From Nelumbo lutea (taxonomy: Eukaryota; Streptophyta; Magnoliopsida; Proteales; Nelumbonaceae): a DNA stretch of 64,000 nt. Shown here one piece after another: positions 1 through 11,934 of the stretch. The translations under genes and the position numbers were made by a program. Position 1 is the first letter of the stretch. Each line of letters opens with the position of its first letter. The notes below the pieces were generated by a model. That model was not told the DNA's origin, searched no databases, and worked only from the letters and a program-made list of their open reading frames with translations. The stretch covers positions 205,673,813 through 205,737,812 of the forward strand of contig JAKGHH010000001.1 in NCBI GenBank assembly GCA_022828595.1, written 5' to 3'.

Positions 1-1540
1 CCCTTTGGCCTTTGTCAGACAAGGTTCATTGCCATTTTAAGTTAAACCTTTCTATCATTGCTTACCCATCATATTCATGAACGCCAAGGTACCGTGAGAG
101 AGTCTTCCATTTTAGGAGAAGCCCCTCCCATATTGGTCTGTGACACCCCTATCATCTTATAAAGCAATCCAGCCAATTGCATTAGCAGATGGAAAACCCA
201 ATTTTATGGTGCATCTCCACCCACTAATACAGCCGACCTTCATACTAATGATGGAAGGCCTTTAGAGAATTCATCACATGAATCTCCCTATCACATGCAC
301 TTATGTTTTCAGGAGGAAACGATTAATTACGCCCTAGTTTTATTTAGGTCAAACCAAAGTGGCTCCCATTGACTTTCATAAAGCCAAATTTAGATGGGCC
401 CTAAAGGGCTAGGGTTTCGCACAGTTCCTCTTGGGGAGGTGTGGGGCCCACCACATAGGGAGATCATCCAATGATCTTAAAGACACCATGGCAATGATGT
501 GCATTCAACCATGGTGTGCAAAAGAGCCACTATCGAATCAGCACGGGCCAAGTGCTTATGGCCCATGTACGTAGCACATCACACAACCATCATCACATGC
601 ATGTAATCCATAATTGATCTAATCAATTAAATAACTATAAAACCCATAATTAAATTTAAAACCTTTTCAGCCTATTTAAAGCCCATAATATTATCTAGGT
701 ATATGAGTTGAACTGCAAAGAGTAGTTCGGCCCATATAGCTTTTATGCTGAATTGGGATAAAGCAGTTTTAACAGATTAAAATCGGGTTTTACAGATGTG
801 GGCCGAATTGCATCTTGCAATTAACCATCAAACCCTTGGCCTATGAAGGAAATTTTTAGGGTTGAGAACAGCCCCCATCGAACCACAGATTTGGTCCAAC
901 CAGTTTGGTCCAATCTAGTTCGAATGGGTCTAGGGTTTGATGTTTTAATTCAACATTCAATTCAAGAAGATGATCTGAAATTAAATAACTGATACATGAC
1001 AATCAAGAATCAGTAAGAAGGTTGTTCGTAAGACTGCTACCCTGCAAAACAAAGATCAGTTCGCAGTATGCAGTTTCCAAAACTACAAATCGCAAAACAC
1101 TGAACCCGAATCTGCGAAATTCTCTCCTTTGCGCTTTCTGCTTCATTTTCGAATAGAATAAAATAGAAAACCTAATTTTTCTATTAATATTACATCATAT
1201 TTGAATTCCTATACATTCCGTTTAAAAATTAAAATTAAAATTAATTAAAGACCAAGAATGAATAGAATAAATCAGCAGGTGCGTAGATTTCTTGCGCCAA
1301 ATAAAGAATTCGATCTCCACCATACGAACAGCCCAAAATCCAAGAAAAATATATAGAACAATTCTAAATATAAGTCAGATTAATAAAGATTTAATTTCAG
1401 ATCATTTGCCTAAAAACTGGGAATCAATTTCCCAAAAAAACGGTAACTGCGCAAATCAGGTAGAATGCCTTCTGCTCATTTGCGCAGATTCAGATCTAGT
1501 TTAATTCGGTTCAAGATTTGAACCATGACTCTGATACCAC
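1..1540 (-). mobile_element. Copia B1 internal 5' leader, cut by window edge
   Basis: This non-coding stretch matches about 21041-22679 along its length, for example the phrases around 1-150 and 21050-21210. In that second copy it lies between the PBS and a Copia gag ORF on the minus strand. I therefore read it as the untranslated leader of a second member of the same family. The gag and pol of this copy would lie left of base 1. No ORF here looks real. Confidence 0.75.
1528..1539 (-). other. Primer binding site of Copia B1
   Basis: On the minus strand this reads TGGTATCAGAGT, the plant initiator-Met tRNA primer site with its last base changed (usual TGGTATCAGAGC). It lies one base from the LTR edge, as in the second copy at 22667-22678. 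Confidence 0.8.
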
Positions 1541-3272
1541 TAAAGAGATGAGAGATCCATCACATGAATGGTCGAACCCTGTAGGAAGGTAAAGCGAAAT
1601 TTCAAAAATCTCTCTCCCATATGAGAATCGTATTCCCTATTTTAAAAAACTGCATTTTCAAGGACCAATCTTGAACCAAATCAGACCAGATCTGAAACCA
1701 AAAGGGAGGAGAGGGATATACCTGATACGAAGTAGCAGTAACTCCCAATGAAGGTATTCACGCCCAAGGAGAAAACCAAAACCCGCTTCCACTGAAGATG
1801 ACAGTGTGTGGTGAAGCAGGATCAGCAGGACAACTCTTCAGCAAGAACCGAATTATTCAGTAAGAACGGAGTAGAGGGTTGGTGAGCATGACTTCAAATT
1901 GCTTCTTCTACCAAGAAGGCGGCAAGAACAGGGAAGAACTCTGCAAATTGTTGTAATGTCTGTTGTTTGTAACTGAGGAATTCGCCCCCTTTATTTATAA
2001 CCTTCTCAGGATCAGCCTCCTAATCCAATTAGGAGAGAGTTCTTTAATCCAAATCTGATATTTGGATCTAGATTCTTGAATGGATAAGACTTATCTTATC
2101 CTTCAGCTAATCCTAATCAGATTATAAATCTTATCTTGCCTCCTTTTAAGTAACTGACTTAAGCCTAATTCAAATTGGGCTTTAGGCTCATTAAGTTTAT
2201 GTGCTCACTTAACCTCTTAACCTGCTGCCCAGTTGGCTCTCTTTGTGTGGCGTGGGACCGAAACATTGATCTACACATCAGCCACATGGGTTCAGCTCAG
2301 CTTTGTTACAAGGCCTGGCTGAATTCACTGTAGGAGACAGTGAACCCCTAAGTCCATCACCATGGGCTCTTAATGGGCCTAACATTTACACTAAATGGTC
2401 ATTGGGTCCAGCCACCTTATGAAAACCCAATGACTGTAGGCAAATGCAAGATTAGCCCATCAGACATTACCCTCAGTGGTCTTACACTTAACCTCTCAGC
2501 CCTTAATGATCATACACTGCCCGACAAGATTGGGCCTCTCCCTTGGCTGCGAGGAATAGTGTTGCACTCTCTACTCCCATGGATCCCGGGAATTATAACC
2601 TTTTGCAAACATTTTGAAACCATAATATATATATATATGTATATCTCTATATAAATATATTTTGCAAAAACAAATTTCAATGGTTGAAATCAACTGTCGA
2701 TAGTTTAGGTTTCCATCAAAGAGAGTGAATCTCCGATCACTCACTTTGTTCGACAAAGGAGCTGATCCTTTCACTATGATCACCCACTCAGATGAATTCT
2801 CGGACTGTCCCAACATACCCAGGTTTTGACCCCCTCTAAGGATCTCATGACTGGCATATCAAAGACAACCCTATCCGACACCTAGTGTAGTATCATAATC
2901 AAGTCTACGGGTCAGGAATAATATTCCAGTTTTGTCCATCTATCTCCAAGGTTCAGGGCAACACTAGAATTTTAGCCCGGTTCAGGGTTTCGAGAAAAAC
3001 CCACACTGCATGTACCTCAGGTCTCACCTTGGTAGCTGAGACAAGCCACCCCAACCAACTTAGCGGTACATCAGTGTCAGCCTTGGTAGGATAAATCTCC
3101 CTAGATCTATCCAACGGCTATGAAGATTCTAAACTAATACGAGTCTCATAAATGTTCAATTTAAGGGTATTAAACAGAAATATACCATAATGACATGAAT
3201 CAATTATGTACTTTATTCATTTATAAAAAATGTCAAAAGATACATCAATCTGATTGGAGCTAAGGGCATACA
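1541..3272 (-). repeat. 5' LTR of Copia B1 (about 1.7 kb)
   Basis: The edges come from comparison with 22680-24630. Both copies start beside the PBS and both end in GGGCATACA, so the minus-strand LTR begins TGTATGCCC. Similarity runs through the whole LTR, including an AT microsatellite near 2625-2660 and 23975-24015. An LTR of 1.7-1.95 kb is long for Copia and recalls Angela/BARE-type elements; that lineage is inference. The outer edge abuts a plus-strand Copia RNase H fragment, so this element inserted into another one. Its 3' LTR is outside the window, so the TSD cannot be checked. Confidence 0.8.
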
Positions 3273-3329
3273 CTATCTAATTGATCCTAACCACAAGTTG
3301 AGTTCCATTGAAGGAGAAGTTCTTCTAGA

Positions 3330-3910
3330 TAGGGGGATATATCAGAGATTAGTTAGCCAATATATGCATGGACCCAAGACATCTCATATGTAGGCAATGA
3401 GGCAATTAACAGAATTTTAACCTACCTGAAAGGATGCCCTGGTGAAGGGATGTTGTATTTCAATCACGACCATCTAAAGATTGAGGCTTATACAGATGTT
3501 GATTGGGTAGAGTCTATTGATGATAGAAGATCTACATCTAGTTATTGTGCCTTAGTGGGAGGCAATGTTGTTTCATGGAAAGTAAGAAACAATTTGTGGT
3601 TGCTCGTTCTAGTGTTGAGGCAGAGTATAGGGCAATGGCTCATGGAGTGTCTAAACTACTCTTGTTGAAGACCTTATTGATTGAGATGGGCATCCAAGCA
3701 AATATCCCAATGAGACTATATTGTGACAATCAAGCAACCATAAATATTGCCCACAATTCTATCCAACGTGATCGTACAAAGCATATTGAGGTGGATAGAC
3801 ACTTTATTAGAGAAAAAGTTGCTAGCGAAAAGATTTGCCTTCCTTTTGTAAGGTCGGAAGACCAACTAACTAATTGCATCATAAGATGTCCACCATCCAA
3901 AGTTTTCTAA
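3330..3910 (+). pseudogene. Copia C RNase H fragment (broken)
   Basis: Two overlapping frames together give the Copia RNase H domain. The first carries YTDVDW and DDRRSTS. After a frameshift near 3577 the second carries [21 protein letters not shown] and the end motif [13 protein letters not shown]. These are the hallmarks of the Ty1/copia ribonuclease H that removes the RNA strand during reverse transcription. Upstream of 3450 the sequence has several stops. The last residues diverge (CIIRCPPSKVF) where intact relatives have a DILTK-like tail. It is dead. Confidence 0.85.
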
Positions 3911-3950
3911 GAACCTTGACAAGATGGGCATGATTGACGTATATGCTCAG

Positions 3951-3962
3951 CTTGAGGGAGAG
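3951..3962 (+). other. Polypurine tract of Copia C
   Basis: CTTGAGGGAGAG directly before the LTR is a one-base variant of the CTTGAGGGGGAG tract of Copia A and F in this window. It would prime plus-strand DNA synthesis. Confidence 0.7.
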
Positions 3963-4192
3963 TTTTGAGAATGTTTAGATAGGGGTGTTTTTGGACTTTT
4001 TCTCTTTCCTTGAACTCTTTTTGTATTTGGGCACCTAAGTAGGGCTTCCTTATAATTTACTCTTTTCGAAGTATAAAGATCTTTTGAGGGTGTGAACAGT
4101 AACTAACACACACCTCTTGATACGTCTCTTCTTCTTCTTCTCTCCTCTTGCTTTCTCTCTTCTAAACCCTAGTTTTTAACTTGTGTTTTGCA
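3963..4192 (+). repeat. 3' LTR of Copia C (about 230 bp)
   Basis: It starts after the polypurine tract with TTTTGAGAATG (normally TG...) and ends in TTTTGCA at 4192. A CTT-rich stretch and an AACCCTAG motif lie near the end, as in many short Copia LTRs. There is no second LTR in the window to compare, so the edges are inferred from the PPT and the terminal CA. Confidence 0.6.
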
Positions 4193-4225
4193 ACTTGAAT
4201 GAAGAAGAATTTAAGGATCACATAC

Positions 4226-5963
4226 CTTAGCTGCCCTAGTAGAACAATATAGGTTCTGAAGTTGTTGGTGGCATTGTAATTCATCATCATCAGTCATAAC
4301 AGTTTCACTACCAAAATGTCCCAATTGCTTCAGAACAGCCTGTAAAGTAGTAGTCAAAAGCATCAATATCTGATTGAAGATCAATGCTCAGAATCAAAAT
4401 GAAAAGAGAAACTTACACCCCAAAATTTTAATTTGAACATGTTCCTTGTGCTATAATAGAGACCTAAGGTGAAGAAAGCAATAATACTACCAATGCTAAC
4501 AGAAAACAAAACAACTACAGTATACCATCTTAGCAATTATAATCTTTTCAATTGATTTTCATTATCCAAATCAAATTAGAAACTAGTAAACCATATATCA
4601 TCCAACAGCTGTCAAAAAAGCACTCTAACAGATATGATGAAGCCCATTACCTCCTTCACCCAATTCACCAAAATCTTAGAAATGAGCTTAGAATTGTACC
4701 TACCATACAAAACTAATTGGCATATAAATCTTGAAGTTCATGACTCCTTACAATTGGGAGATAAAGTGATGAAGAACTTCTACTCAGTCCTACATAGTTT
4801 TACACTATTATGGAATTCATCCATCAATTTCATGTAGTCATTCTACATCATGTTCCAACACTTCTTATGGAATGGCATGGGTAAGCCATCAGGGCTGAGA
4901 GCTTTACCTCAATGTGTTCCAGTTAATACCTTGAGTCCTTCAGATTCAACATCAATCCACTCAAGCTAGTCACACTCTGCCACTGAGATATGATCAAAAT
5001 AGAACCCATCTAACTTGAATGGTAGATAATTGGCTCAATAACATGTTTTATTTATCAATAATAAATTTAATAATGACCACAGTAAATGCTCAGAAAACAG
5101 ATATTGACAATAATTCCCATCAGATCATGTGACAAGCATATGTGCCTTTCTAACGGTGTCCCTGAAGTAAATGAGTTTACTCCTAAATTCATATTCAAGT
5201 ACGAAGTTTAACCATTAACCTATTGTATCATCCAAATTATACCAACTCAATCCATTTGTCTATATGGAACCAATACAGTCAATTGATCACCTACGTTATA
5301 GGTTTACATTTCAGATACCTAAATTAATCCAGGAGTTAAATCTTTCATCAACATGATTCTCTCATCCAAAGTCTAGTAACTCCATCACTTTCTTATGATG
5401 CAGGAACCAATAATAACAAATCTGAGATTTTTAACGAATACCATATTGCATTAGAAAACAATGCAACATTAGAAATTAACCAACATAAGGCATATACAGT
5501 GCAACCATGGGAAACTGGCTTTGTTCTCCCGGTATCAAGAAATTGCCATGTCAAATACAAATCGATTAACAAAAACAAGATTAAAAAGTATAGCTCATCT
5601 TCTACCAAAGCCGAATAAGTAATGGCCAACTGCATGCAATTCCACAAGAGTAAAAACACATTTTGGAAATAAGCCAACACATCAAACCCCAACTAACATT
5701 TCAAGAGCTTTACAACAACATCACAACCCAATAACATGAATAGCAATCAACCGAATTGATCTCCTCTACAAAGGATCATCCTAAAAACAAACCACAACAA
5801 AATCACCAACCAAAGCTCAAGCTTTTCTTCTCTTTGAAAAGCAAAGAACTACAGCCCAACCATCAAACCACGAATAAAAATCAAAACAAGTTAACAGCAA
5901 TACCTGTTGCTGCTTTGCAACTTGCTCTCTGAGCTTGCTTGCTTGCTTCCGAATTGCCTCCAT
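4226..5963 (-). CDS. SH3P: SH3P-type SH3-domain/BAR protein, exons 1 and 2 only
   Basis: Exon 1 (5904-5963) encodes MEAIRKQASKLREQVAKQQQ and ends at a GTATTG donor. Exon 2 (4226-4339) starts after a TTTACAG acceptor and reads AVLKQLGHFG...STRAAK, ending at a GTATGTG donor. Both introns are phase 0 and the two exons give 58 uninterrupted residues. This start followed by an LYxSTRAAK block is typical of plant SH3P1/2/3 proteins, which bind membranes through an N-terminal BAR domain, carry a C-terminal SH3 domain and act in clathrin-linked traffic and autophagosome formation (established knowledge). The rest of the BAR domain and the SH3 domain must lie left of the window, beyond Copia C and B1 in intron 2. 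Whether the gene still makes full-length protein cannot be told here. Confidence 0.85.
4340..5903 (-). other. Intron 1 of SH3P (1,564 bp)
   Basis: Flanked by a GTATTG donor at 5903 and a TTTACAG acceptor at 4340. Short ORFs inside show no protein-like pattern and I see no clear transposon relic. It is AT-rich, ordinary plant intron sequence. Confidence 0.75.
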
Positions 5964-6260
5964 GAAGCACCTCCTCTTCGTTACAGCTCGTTAGCTCAGA
6001 TTCCAACAGCACGATCGATCAAAATTAGGAAACAAATAAGCTTTCAGACCAAAACCATCACCAGAAATCCCTAATCACTAAATTCAACGAGTATTTTCTC
6101 TCAGACAGAATTTTCTTCTCCATCGACCTTCGAAATTCCAGATTAAACCCTAGAACTCTGGATTCGAATTAGATTTCAGTTGCAGAGTGAATATTTTCTT
6201 AATTAAATCATCAATTATTTAATTAAAATTTGTAGGAGTAGACGATATATCTACGAAAAG
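5964..6260 (-). promoter_or_regulatory. SH3P 5' UTR and proximal promoter
   Basis: This region lies just upstream of the SH3P start codon on the minus strand. It has a pyrimidine-rich leader and a telo-box-like AAACCCTA (plus strand) near 6145-6153, a motif common near transcription starts of housekeeping plant genes. No convincing TATA box was found. The transcription start is unknown. Confidence 0.4.
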
Positions 6261-7831
6261 CTGAGAATTCCCGAGGAACTACCACTGTGAAACCGTTCGG
6301 GGATAGAGAACATGGAGGAAAATGATGGAGTACAACTTGCCTACACGTGCGCCAAAATGGCGCACCTTTTTGGTCCTCTATTATTCTCCTCAGTCCTCTC
6401 TTTTATTGGGTCGGAGCTACGCGGTGGCGACATGTGCAGAAAAGTGGGTGACAACTAAGGAGAGAGGACTACAGTCTACAGTCTCTGACTCTCTGCTCTC
6501 TACAAAAGCTGGTAGACGCTATTTTTGCCATGTAGGATTAAACCATCTATGGTTAGTCCACGTGGCAAATGAAGCTTTGCTTGCTGCCTGTACTGTGAAA
6601 TGATGAATGGAAACCTCGAGGAGGATGGAAAAACTGCAACATACCATGTGTGTTCGTGTACGAACGATTGGTAAGGCATCAAAGGCCACGGGTTGGTTTC
6701 GGTTTTGGTTATCGGGTGGGGCCAAGTGGTCTATATTTATTATAGAAAAATATATAATAAAATACTATATATATATATATATATTATTTAAATAATGAAT
6801 AATATATTATATATTTATACATAATACATATTTATTAATTTATAATGTATAACAAATATAAAATATATATCGGTTAATTCGACTAACTACCGGTTTTTTA
6901 TTTTAATTAACCAAAATCGAAATCGAACTGATTAATTTGATTAACCAAAATTTCGAGTCAATTCAGTTTTTAGGTTTTTTTTTCACTCGTAACCAATCCA
7001 ACCGATTGGACACGTGGATAGTGATGGAAACACGCTATGTTGGTCTTAAATTTTCAAAGTGAGGATGGGGCAGAATGATGAGTTTGTAGCGGATGGTCCC
7101 GACCCGAACCCCACGGATTGGACCTCGGACCTTACGATTGTAGGGCTGCCTAACTGAAGCTGGACAGACTACAAGGTGTAGATTGACACGGAAAAGTTGG
7201 GGTTAAAATGGTAAATGTAAATTATACAATTGTAAATGGCAAATGATAGACTGACACCCTATACTTTCGAGGTAATGATTCTTACCCTCGAAACTTTCGC
7301 CCAAAAAGGACAAAAATGATCAGACCAGCTTCTATCAACAGGGTTCAGAATCCAAAGCGCCTGCTCACACTCCAATACAACCTCCTCATAGCACTTGTTG
7401 GACGGTGGCTTCGATCTTACTGGGCTGTCTGGAGGCTCAGAGGGACCGAGATTTGTCGAACGCTCCCTTCGGCGGAGACTAGACCGTCGACAGGGTCGGT
7501 AGGAGTTAGAACACTCTTTTCGGCGGAGGAAAAGATGAACAGTATTTTATTTTAATTGATATTATTTTTAAATTTTATTAAAAATATTATTTTTATTGAT
7601 ATTAAAGCCTAAAAATTGCTTTTATTTATTTAAATAAAAATATTTACAATTTTAATAAATGCCCCTTCTCTCACGTGTTAAATGGGCACATGTGTTTTTG
7701 TAATATGATCACCCGTTGTGTCACTAATTTGGCCTTTTGGAGATCAAATATCGCTTGTAATAGGGCTATAATATCGCTTGGGTGTTTTGGGACGGATGAA
7801 AGAAGTTTGAAAAATGGAAGCTGAGGATAAA
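6261..7831. other. Intergenic, AT-rich, no gene seen
   Basis: A CpG-containing patch (6300-6480) lies upstream of SH3P. After 6730 it turns AT-rich with TA runs and A/T-rich short inverted patches around 6680-7015, suggestive of an old MITE without clear ends. ORFs at 6322-6603 and 7316-7555 lack recognisable domains and I regard them as chance. Confidence 0.5.
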
Positions 7832-9041
7832 TAGGCCTGTTCATAAATCATAACTCGGGTCGGGTTTGAGTCGGGACGGATGAAAGAAGTTTTTGGCTAC
7901 GTTTGAATACAATGTAAAAGTAAAAGTATATAGATGGATCACCGATCCATTGGCATCAGAGCGCGTCACAATTAGGCCTCGATTCATAAGTGACTGGTTT
8001 TATAGGCCCGAGTTGGTGTCAGATTTTACCCCTTTGGCTACGTTTGAATACGATATAAAAGTAAAAGTATATAGATGGAACACCGATCCATTTGGCATCG
8101 GAGCGTTTCACAATTAGGCCTCCATTCATAAGTGATTTGTTTTATATGTTTTTTTAGAAACACAAATAAAGGAATACAGTTTAAAGTGATTTGGTTTAAT
8201 ATTATAATATGTTTATAATAACAACCATCTGAAAGAGTAGTAAGTTTTTTTTTTCAAATTTGAATGTGGCATATCAACAAGGTGATTCAAGAAACGAACA
8301 TTTGATGTTTCAAGAAACCCTTTCTTTCTTGAATTTCAAAGCTATTCATTGCAAAAACATTTATTTTCGAGAAACAAGGCTGTCAAATGTCATTTTTTAC
8401 TGATTTTGTTTAATTGTTGATGTGGTGCGCATGACACATCAACAGAAAAGGAACATTTGTGAAACGCTCCAATGCCAAACCCCTACTTAAAGTTGTGAAC
8501 CGTTGTAAAGTGAAAAGTGTGATTATCGATGTAAATATTTAAATTGATTTTATCGAAGTTGTATTTACATCAATTATCGATGTAAAATTACACTCCATCC
8601 AAACGTCAACAAATACAAACCAAACCATTAATTACACCGGTTTGTATTTATACTGCAAGCAAGCGCAGCCTTATAAAAAAAAGACCAAGCTCGAGCTAGA
8701 GCCCAACCCGACCATTGGGCCTAGGCCTTATATATAATATATTATATTATATTATATATATTAAATTATATACAATACTATATAATATAATACATTTTTT
8801 GCTACTAATAATATTATATATTATAGATTATAATATATTATATATTAATTATATATAATATTATCGAGCAAGGCTTAGACTCAAGCTTGGACTGAGCTTA
8901 TTTGGTAAAACTGGAGTCTAGCCCCATAAATAGTCAGGCCTAGTGTTTGGACTTACGAGCTTGGGCCTAAGGGCTTAAAAATTTGTCCAAGCTCAATATA
9001 GAACAAGTTGGACCGGCCACCCCGACCCATGAATAGGTCTA
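7832..9041. mobile_element. Putative hAT-like element with nested repeats
   Basis: The left side opens TAGGCCTGTTCATAAAT and the right side closes with GACCCATGAATAGGTCTA, an inverted match to the ends of the hAT-type MITEs at 46311 and 55803. Inside are a direct duplication, inverted copies of the same motifs and an AT-rich core (8724-8862). No 8-bp target duplication is visible, so the two ends may belong to different insertions. Confidence 0.35.
7894..8673. repeat. Duplicated and inverted MITE-like repeats
   Basis: A block of about 112 bp starting GGCTACGTTTGAATAC occurs at 7894-8006 and again at 8036-8147 with few changes. Part of it recurs inverted near 8452-8482 (TTGTGAAACGCTCC) and near 8590-8608. 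The right end at about 8655-8673 reads, inverted, AAGGCTGCGCTTGC, resembling the left end. This looks like a TIR element disrupted by an internal duplication. Confidence 0.45.
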
Positions 9042-10331
9042 GGCAGGAGGTAGTGTTGTCAATGGATTAGTTACTGCCCAACTGCTCAAACCAATTATTT
9101 TATTATATATATAAGGTTTTCTTAACTTTCTTATAATTTCTATGACATTTTGTGTTTAAAATGACAACTTTGATAAATAATATCTACCATGTTGTAAATC
9201 TATGGATGATCTACCACATCGATAAAACTATTTTTCTGTTACATTTTATTTTTTAATTTTTGTAATAAAAATAAAATACTTGTTTGAATAAGAAATAAAT
9301 AATTGTTTACACAATTATAGAAAATGTTTCATTAATTAATAATTAAGCTTATATTTTGTAGTTATAACCTTATTAGAGAATATGTTCCCATTATGTTTAT
9401 TATGACATTTTTTTCATAAAAATCATTAAAGGACATGAAATGTGTATACATATCTCCTTTAGGCCCTATATTTAATATTTTTGATGTATATTTACAATTT
9501 ATTAGAGTATCTATATGTTTTCATGCATTTTCATCTATATCTTAATTTTTCGTCTACATCCATGTATCCAAGACTTATCTCGATACATCCCTTACATTTG
9601 TCTTTCAAATACACTAAACATTTAGGATACTTTGATATTAGCGTGCCAAGTATTGGCCGCTTAACATCGTCTTTCAACTTCCACTAAGAATTGTTGTTCA
9701 TTTGGCATTAGAATCATAAATAATACACCCCATCTGGCAACTTCTACAGTTTGAAGTCTTTTCTTTTAACTTTTCTCTCAGCATCTCATTAAAGTTCTCT
9801 TTTGTAACATAAATTAGTCATTTGTAGAATTGTAAATGAACAACGGGAACTTGCTACCGAAATTGGTATATTAGTTTCAGCATCTACCCATCTAGTTAGC
9901 TCCACGGTCACCATTTGGTGTTTTTGACACTGGCATATGCAAGTGATGCCAATGCTTTGCCGCAAAACAAACAAGTTCACAGGTCACATGTGTCCTTGTC
10001 AAGGAAAACCATGGCATGGAATGAACACCACTTAACTATGCATATCAAGTTGCAAATAAATTTACCCTGGAATCACCTGAATTACAGTTGCTGACTTCCT
10101 GATTCAGAATCTACAGTCACCGGAAAAAAAGATGGCTTACAACCTGAACAGGTTGGACTCATGAATCTGTCATGTGTGTGGACCATATGAAAGGTGACAC
10201 CAGGCCATAGTAACAAAGGGACTGCCTTGGAGTTCACGGATCTCCAATCTAGTAATAGCAGGCGTTTACCTCACTTGGCAGATTAAGTTCAATGCAACAC
10301 ACACAATGACATTATATTTTGCTCTGAGCTG
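9042..10331. other. Intergenic, nothing assigned
   Basis: AT-rich sequence with short ORFs lacking domain patterns. A minus-strand stretch at 9789-9980 stays open for 63 codons but has no recognised motif. No RNA gene or clear repeat end was seen. Confidence 0.4.
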
Positions 10332-11263
10332 TCATCCTTCATCTTCACCGCTCTCAATTAAAACAGGTGCCATTTTGGTCTTCAACCTCTTCTTAGCTCT
10401 GTTTTCACTGCATTCCTCTTCATTTGATTTATCTTCATCAGGTTGCCCAGATTCAAGATACTGCTCAACTTGTTCAAGAATTCTCTTTCCATGCTTTTCT
10501 GTCTTCAATTTCCCTATTATCTTCTCCAACTGCAAGAGACAATACATGAGTTCCTCTTCAACCACAATCTTGACCATTTAAATCAACTAACCAATTGGTT
10601 ATGCAAGATGAAACTACACTAAACCCCTTTAGTTCTATCACTAAGCTGTAATTGCAGAAAATAAAAAGGGACATTACCCAAGGTTGGTCCCAGCTATCAG
10701 GGGTCTTGGGAGGGATGGAACTCCCATTCTTACACCGTCAACCCAAGATTTTATCATGACATCAAACTAAGTAATGGATCCTTAACTGTAGAGAATCAGA
10801 AACATTATTTTACCTAGTATATATTGGTCAGTATATAAATTTGGGTTCTTTTCCATCCAAGTAGGCCTTCGAATAGAAGTGGAATGATTAAACATAATTG
10901 TGGATTGCATAATGACACTTCTCTTTGACTTCCTTGAGGGTGATGCAGAGGTGAGATGGGGGATGCTGGTGAAAAATGCCTAGATAAATTAATGCATTTC
11001 AGATATAACACAGAAGACAGACCAAGATGTTCGAGCAAATACCTGTTCGACGGAAGTTGGTCACTGTGCACTTAACAAACTAATCTGTTGAGTGGACAGG
11101 ATAGCATGAGGGAATATACCCCCATGAATGGAAGAGAGTTCCTTCCGCAGGTTGTCAAGCTTAATTTCCAAAGCTGCGACTGATCCATTGCGTTTCACTG
11201 ATTTTATATTACCAGTATTACTTTTCCGTCCACAACAAATCTCAAATTTAGCTGTCCTCTTGC
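10332..11263 (-). CDS. Candidate two-block gene of unknown identity
   Basis: I do not recognise this protein. The 3' block (10332-10529) follows a good acceptor (TCTCTTGCAG) and encodes 65 residues and a stop. It is charged and helical-looking: LEKIIGKLK, RILEQVEQYLES, then an acidic stretch and a basic KKRLKTK that could be nuclear localising. An upstream block (11061-11263) follows a GTGTAG acceptor and encodes KRTAKFEICC... and KLDNLRKELSSIHGG, but ends in TGA before the nearest good donor (AACAG/GTATTT at about 11043). Either the two blocks are alternative ends, or the gene is broken. Further exons to the right were not found. Confidence 0.35.
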
Positions 11264-11790
11264 CTACACATAATATGAGAAATTTTAAGATTCAAATATG
11301 CAATACTAAAGAATATATAAAGATGGGATTATACAATTCCATCAAATGCATGTTGGACCCTTGCAACTATCAAGTCGAGTAAACCTGCCAAATAAAGACA
11401 AGGTTTCAATATAGCAATTACACCCTTTTAGCACTGGACAGATTCAACAATTTAGCAATCTGATCAAAATAACTGAACCACGTATTTTGCATACTTTTTT
11501 TTTAATTTATGAGGGGGATTTTTATTTTATTTAATTACTAAAAACAAAATTTTCTTAAAATACCTTAAAAAAGAGGTTTCAGTCCCAGAAAGGTGCTATA
11601 CAGGGCATACCGTATTGAAATTTTGAATCCTATGATATGCTTTTGGAGGTCTTTACATTTTCATGCATTTGATGTACATTGGTAGCTTTTGTAAACTCCA
11701 ATTAAGGATAATATAAACACAACTTAAACCTAGTAACTGTGTATTCTCGTTTAGACCTCCTTCACCAACAAATTAACATTTATTTAAAGG
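11264..11790. other. Unassigned sequence right of the candidate gene
   Basis: AT-rich. A short stretch near 11590-11640 (ATACCGTATTGAAATTTTGAA) resembles one near 31075-31105, so both may be pieces of one dispersed repeat. No coding pattern was seen. Confidence 0.35.
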
Positions 11791-11876
11791 CATCCAATAA
11801 AACTGGCATCATACAGAATAGATTAGCATGGCCCTACTCAAGGATGGTATGCACAAATTAAGAAATGGTCCAAATT
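11791..11876 (+). pseudogene. U6 spliceosomal snRNA pseudogene
   Basis: The sequence follows plant U6 snRNA from just after the 5' stem to the 3' end: CATCCAATAAAACTGG, ATACAG, GATTAGCATGGCCC (functional RNA has GATTAGCATGGCCCC), CAAGGATG, GCACAAATTAAG, then AAATGGTCCAAATT. The 5' stem-loop is lost and substitutions hit conserved positions. The plant promoter elements (USE TCCCACATCG and a TATA box 24-25 bp downstream of it) are absent. It therefore looks like a retrocopy, not an active Pol III gene. Confidence 0.85.
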
Positions 11877-11934
11877 AACATTATGAGTAGTAGGACAATA
11901 ATATTAGGCAAATCAACTTATATGCTTTTGCCCA

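Larger units (their letters stand above)
3273..4192 (+). mobile_element. Copia C, 3' end (RNase H, PPT, 3' LTR)
   Basis: This is the 3' end of a plus-strand Copia element: degenerate RNase H (about 3330-3910), a polypurine tract, then a short LTR. Its 5' side is cut by the B1 LTR at 3272; the missing reverse transcriptase and integrase would be left of B1, outside the window. It lies in intron 2 of the SH3P gene, antisense to that gene, 33 bp from the exon 2 donor. Confidence 0.8.

Noticed and set aside
6322..6603. Plus-strand ORF of 93 residues upstream of SH3P
   Set aside because: No domain, atypical composition, likely part of the SH3P upstream region.
6680..7015. Possible MITE with GGTTTTGGTTAT-like ends
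   Set aside because: The ends pair poorly and no target duplication is visible.
7894..8147. CRISPR-like direct repeats
   Set aside because: Only two long copies with inverted partners nearby, in plant DNA; a MITE duplication explains them.
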